A stretch of DNA of 64,000 bases from Marinarcus sediminis (GTDB taxonomy: Bacteria > Campylobacterota > Campylobacteria > Campylobacterales > Arcobacteraceae): NCBI RefSeq assembly GCF_048571275.1, contig NZ_CP182357.1, forward strand, positions 1,922,001 to 1,986,000, given 5' to 3'. Within the stretch, counting starts at the first letter, position 1; each line of letters starts with the position of its first letter. Below are positions 60,849 through 64,000 of this stretch, in pieces. Position numbers and translations under genes: made by a program. The notes below the pieces were generated by a model. The model was given only the letters and a program-made list of their open reading frames with translations. It ran no database searches and was not told the origin of the DNA.

Positions 60849-61489
60849 TGTCTGCTCTTGTGCTTTGTATGGACCAGTGTTAAAAGAAGCGTTGTAAGTA
60901 CGCTAATGGGTCTTGAATTTAAATCTAAAAGTTTGATTGAAGTAGAAAAACTTTCCAACTCTTTTTTTGAGAGTTTTATCTTTTGTTGATTGACTTTATA
61001 CATCAAAGACTCAACCAACTCTTTGGCATCTATCTTAGATATTTTTTGATTTTGTTTTAAAAAAGCATAGGTCTCTTTTAAGTCCAATTTGGCAATATCG
61101 ATTGAAGAGGCTTCTTTATGGCTTTTTACTTTTAAATATTTTAGTGGAACTCGTGAAATAATTGTAGGTAAAAGTGAAGATTTTGACGTTGTTACTATGA
61201 TAAAAACAATATTTTTAGGTGGCTCTTCTAAGACTTTAAGCAGAGAATTTTGTGCTTCTTTTCTAAATGTTGCACCACAAAGAATAATAAACTTTGGGGA
61301 GTTTGAAGCAATGTACGCCTCTTTTATGGCGGCATTGGATTGTGCAATTAAAAACTCATCTTTATCGCTTTGTTCGTTTTTTATGACACGACTAGAGTGA
61401 AGAGGGAGTGTTTTGACCAACTCTTGCACGGTTGTATTGATGTCATTGACAACTAAAATTGAAGATGAGTTTATATTAAATGCTGACAT
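60845..61489 (-). CDS. holB: DNA polymerase III delta' subunit-like protein
   Basis: Clamp-loader subunit. 214 residues, shorter than E. coli HolB (334), typical of the phylum. No P-loop. The sensor-like motif AQNSLLKVLEEPP near 73-85, then IVTTSKSSLLPTIISRV, matches delta'. In tandem with hobA and folP. Confidence 0.8.
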   Translation of the reverse strand: MSAFNINSSSILVVNDINTTVQELVKTLPLHSSRVIKNEQSDKDEFLIAQSNAAIKEAYIASNSPKFIILCGATFRKEAQNSLLKVLEEPPKNIVFIIVTTSKSSLLPTIISRVPLKYLKVKSHKEASSIDIAKLDLKETYAFLKQNQKISKIDAKELVESLMYKVNQQKIKLSKKELESFSTSIKLLDLNSRPISVLTTLLLTLVHTKHKSRQ

Positions 61490-61490
61490 C

Positions 61491-62045
61491 TTAATTCTCT
61501 ACATTGACTTCTGCAAATAAAGTTGCACTTAACGTTTTGTTATAGAGTCTGAACATTTGTAAAAGTTTCATGTCCAAAGCTTCATCGTTACTTCTTAAAT
61601 TAAACGCATCTTGTCGCTCTTCATCAAAAAGCCAAAGAAATGAGTTTTTGCTTATTTTTGGGATGGTTGATCGTATATCTTGACTTCGCCCAATGTACCA
61701 AAAGCAGTATCCATTGGGAAAAGAGATATTGAGCATATCTTTGATAAAACTGATGTCCTCTTCTGATTGTTTGGGATTATCAATTTGTCGATAGAATGCT
61801 TTAAAATCATAAAAAGGCAGAAATGGACGATTGAGTTTGCTGTGGTTGATATTGGTTAAAATATACTCTAAAAACCACTCTCGTTCTTTATCTGTAATAA
61901 TAATTACGGAACGATTTTTATCCAAAAGATTCACTACAGATTTTGCAACAAGCGGTGTCCACTCATATTTTTTCTCTTCCAACCAAGGAGAGATGAGTTT
62001 ATCTTCTCGTATTGTGTCAATGGTCCAATTTAAAAATTCTTGCAC
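61491..62045 (-). CDS. hobA: HobA, DnaA-interacting initiation factor
   Basis: HobA binds domain I of DnaA and promotes oligomer formation at the origin; a hallmark of Campylobacterota. 184 residues; RSVIIITDKEREWFLEYILTNI and SFLWLFDEERQDAFNLR are the blocks I recognise. Functional analogue of DiaA. In an operon with holB and lysC. Confidence 0.9.
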   Translation of the reverse strand: MQEFLNWTIDTIREDKLISPWLEEKKYEWTPLVAKSVVNLLDKNRSVIIITDKEREWFLEYILTNINHSKLNRPFLPFYDFKAFYRQIDNPKQSEEDISFIKDMLNISFPNGYCFWYIGRSQDIRSTIPKISKNSFLWLFDEERQDAFNLRSNDEALDMKLLQMFRLYNKTLSATLFAEVNVEN

Positions 62046-62047
62046 GT

Positions 62048-63256
62048 TTATTTATCCAAATCGTAAGCTTCATGTAAAGATCGAACAGCAAGTTCTGCAT
62101 ATTTTTCTTCAACAATCATTGAAATTTTAATTTCACTCGTTGAAATGATTCTTATATTGATGTTCTCTTTTGCTAAAGCAGTAAAGGCCTTAGATGCGAC
62201 ACCTGTATGAGATTTCATTCCAACACCAACAACAGAGACTTTACAAATTGAATCATTATAGTCAATGTTTCTTGCTTGTTGTGCAAATGTGTTCATAACA
62301 GTTTTACACGCTTCTAAGTCTGTTGTAGGAATGGTAAAGTCTAAATCTGTTTTTCCATCAACACCTACGGTTTGTACTATCATATCCACATTGATATTCG
62401 CATTTGCAAGCGCAGTAAAAATAGTAGCTGCAATGCCAGGTTTATCTGTAACCCCATACATTCCAACTCTGACTTGATTTTTGTCCAATGCAATACCGCT
62501 TACTAATGGTTTTTCCATAATATTTTCTTCCTTCGTGATTAACGTACCTTCAACTTCTGGTGTGAAGCTGCTTCTTGATACTAAATTTACATTTAATTTT
62601 TTTGCCATTTCAACTGATCTGTTTTGTAATACTTTTGCACCTAAAGAGGCCAATTCCAACATCTCATCATATGAGATTTTTTCCAATTTTTTTGCTTTGG
62701 GCTCAATTCGAGGGTCAGTAGTATAAATTCCATCCACATCGGTATAAATTTCACACACATCCGCTTCAATCGCGCCGGCAATTGCAACAGCAGTTAAATC
62801 ACTTCCACCTCGTCCTAAGGTAGTAACTCTGTTTTGTTCCGTTACACCTTGAAATCCAGCAACAATAACAACTTTCCCCGCTTTAATGGCATTTTTCATA
62901 TTGGTTGTATCAATGGATTGAATTCGTGCTTTCATAAATGACGCATCCGTTACAATGCCAGCTTCTCGTCCACTCATTGAAGTAGCAGGGTATCCTATGG
63001 CATTTAAAGCAATCGATAAAAGAGCAGATGTCACTCTCTCTCCTGAACTTAACAGCATATCCATCTCATGCGCAACGGGAACTTTTGTATATGTTTCCGC
63101 ATACTCAATCAGTTTATTTGTCTCTCCACTCATTGCAGAAACAATTGCGATAACGTCGTGGCCTTCATCTTTTATTTTTTTAATAATTTGTGCCACATTT
63201 TGAATTCTGTCCAGTGTTCCTACACTGGTTCCACCAAATTTTAATACTTTTAACAT
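62048..63256 (-). CDS. lysC: Aspartate kinase
   Basis: First step of lysine, threonine and methionine synthesis. 402 residues: KFGGTSVG at 5-12, GRGGSDLTAVAIA near 148, and a C-terminal ACT pair from about 265. Two bases before hobA and one after rppH. Feedback residues cannot be judged. Confidence 0.96.
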   Translation of the reverse strand: MLKVLKFGGTSVGTLDRIQNVAQIIKKIKDEGHDVIAIVSAMSGETNKLIEYAETYTKVPVAHEMDMLLSSGERVTSALLSIALNAIGYPATSMSGREAGIVTDASFMKARIQSIDTTNMKNAIKAGKVVIVAGFQGVTEQNRVTTLGRGGSDLTAVAIAGAIEADVCEIYTDVDGIYTTDPRIEPKAKKLEKISYDEMLELASLGAKVLQNRSVEMAKKLNVNLVSRSSFTPEVEGTLITKEENIMEKPLVSGIALDKNQVRVGMYGVTDKPGIAATIFTALANANINVDMIVQTVGVDGKTDLDFTIPTTDLEACKTVMNTFAQQARNIDYNDSICKVSVVGVGMKSHTGVASKAFTALAKENINIRIISTSEIKISMIVEEKYAELAVRSLHEAYDLDK

Positions 63257-63257
63257 A

Positions 63258-63761
63258 TTAAATATAACCCTCTTTTCTAAAATATTTTAAAACTTGTTTA
63301 TAGACCGTTCGTTTAAAAAACGTAATATAGTCGTATATATTATTTGTAGGTACAAATTTAAACTCACTGAATTCAGGCGTATGGTGTGTATCAATATTGA
63401 TTTTTGCACCGTGTTTTAATTTTACCAAATAATATTTTTGTATTTGACCATCATAAGGTTTCATCTTTTCGGCAATTGCTGGTGGAAATTCATAACTCAC
63501 CCATTGAGGATATTCTGCTACAATCTCAATATCAGATGTACCAATCTCTTCTTCCAGTTCTCTGAAAAGTGCTTCTTTAGGAGTTTCACCTTCATCAATA
63601 CCCCCTTGTGGAAACTGCCAAGCATTTTCTACATCGGTTCGTGATGCAATGAACACTTCGCATTTTTCAGGGTATCTTGCTGAGAGTACAATTGCTGCTA
63701 CATTTGGTCTATAGTGTTTATCATTTGTTTGTGTGGGTATTTCGTCCGTTTTATCAGCCAT
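63258..63761 (-). CDS. rppH: RNA pyrophosphohydrolase RppH
   Basis: Nudix hydrolase that removes pyrophosphate from 5' ends to start mRNA decay. 167 residues with a complete Nudix box starting GGIDEGETPKEALFRELEEE at 53-72, preceded by WQFPQ. First gene of the rppH-lysC-hobA-holB-folP operon. Divergent from hemW. Confidence 0.94.
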   Translation of the reverse strand: MADKTDEIPTQTNDKHYRPNVAAIVLSARYPEKCEVFIASRTDVENAWQFPQGGIDEGETPKEALFRELEEEIGTSDIEIVAEYPQWVSYEFPPAIAEKMKPYDGQIQKYYLVKLKHGAKINIDTHHTPEFSEFKFVPTNNIYDYITFFKRTVYKQVLKYFRKEGYI

Positions 63762-63816
63762 AAATAACTTTTTCCTTATAATTAAGGCTTTATTATATTA
63801 AATTTAGGATTAAAAA

Positions 63817-64000
63817 TTGCTTTTATATATACATATACCATTTTGTGACAGTAAGTGCTTTTATTGTGCTTTTAACTCTTATACCAACATGTTTCATCTC
63901 AAAAAAGAGTACATGAATAGCCTAAAAAATCATTTAAAACACAGCGTTGAAAATGAACTAAAACTAAAAAATAAAACTATAGAGACTGTTTTTATAGGGG
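63817..64000 (+). CDS. hemW: HemW-like radical SAM protein, 3' end outside window
   Basis: HemW is a heme-chaperone homologue of HemN. The frame opens at TTG 63817 and runs out of the window after 61 codons. It starts LLYIHIPFCDSKCFYCAFNS, with cysteines C10, C14, C17 in the CxxxCxxC cluster; the C14-x-x-C17 spacing is followed by an aromatic stretch, and TIETVFIG near the edge matches the family TVFIGGGTPS. AGGAT lies six bases before the TTG. An ATG at 63889 would drop the iron-sulfur motif, so TTG is preferred. Confidence 0.85.
   Translation, partial: MLLYIHIPFCDSKCFYCAFNSYTNMFHLKKEYMNSLKNHLKHSVENELKLKNKTIETVFIG

Noticed and set aside
62265..63203. Long antisense frames over lysC and other genes
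   Set aside because: They are frames opposite to strong conserved genes, with no ribosome site or known domain.

Overview
Kind of organism. The window is AT-rich, densely coding chromosomal DNA from a member of the Campylobacterota (former Epsilonproteobacteria), most like the Arcobacter group. The evidence is gene content: HobA (a DnaA partner known from this phylum), the futalosine menaquinone gene mqnC, flagellar genes scattered among housekeeping genes, the long form of FolP, KdsC beside LptC/LptA, and HQWRQPL-type histidine kinases. I see no insertion sequence, prophage, CRISPR array or rRNA operon. Genus-level placement is inference. Layout. 1-5.4 kb: a cut-off unknown gene, a DTW-domain tRNA-modifying enzyme, a HugZ/PNPOx-like protein, a zinc-ribbon membrane protein, a CNNM/CorC-type transporter, FlaG, and an EamA exporter. 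5.4-17.3 kb, minus strand: a chemoreceptor, a DUF309 protein with uvrA, then a compact operon cysE-family (tauE-like, cysE, speA, hisS, tmk, coaD, ubiX). 17.5-27.1 kb, plus strand: a serine-recombinase homologue without its catalytic serine, then a long run rplI-hslV-hslU-unknown-tatD-mltD-rlpA-hisB-kdsC-lptC-lptA-engB-argA mixing proteolysis, cell wall, LPS export and amino acid synthesis. 27.1-32.7 kb, minus: fliP, PBP2 with an MreD-like partner, FlhX and FliK. 32.7-35.2 kb: a tRNA island of eleven minus-strand tRNA genes (Leu, Gly, Phe, Tyr, Gln, three initiator Met, Thr, Met, Gln) interrupted by a small lipoprotein gene and a cold-shock gene; the right half starts from a consensus TTGACA-17-TATAAT promoter. 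35.2-42 kb: ribBA-like gene, then oadG-oadA-oadB-pckA, a sodium-pumping oxaloacetate decarboxylase next to PEP carboxykinase. 42.2-55.8 kb: a self-cleaving-type repressor, a Mur-ligase-like protein lacking a P-loop, metG, fbp, mobB, a lytic transglycosylase, yggT, a glutamyl-tRNA synthetase paralogue with damaged signature motifs, an M16 protein without the zinc motif, mqnC and bamA. 55.8-59.7 kb, plus: tyrA, then a LuxP homologue and a membrane histidine kinase three bases downstream. 59.7-63.8 kb, minus: rppH-lysC-hobA-holB-folP. The right edge holds the first 61 codons of hemW. How they work together. The most striking unit is the LuxP-kinase pair, a candidate AI-2 sensing system in which six of seven ligand-contacting residues of Vibrio LuxP are kept and the seventh is Ser to Thr. 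A second theme is repeated loss of catalytic residues in recognisable folds: the recombinase, GltX paralogue, GTP cyclohydrolase II half of RibBA, Mur ligase-like protein, M16 protein and the CZB domain of the chemoreceptor. A third is hairpins that overlap the stop codons of convergent genes and appear to act as shared terminators.
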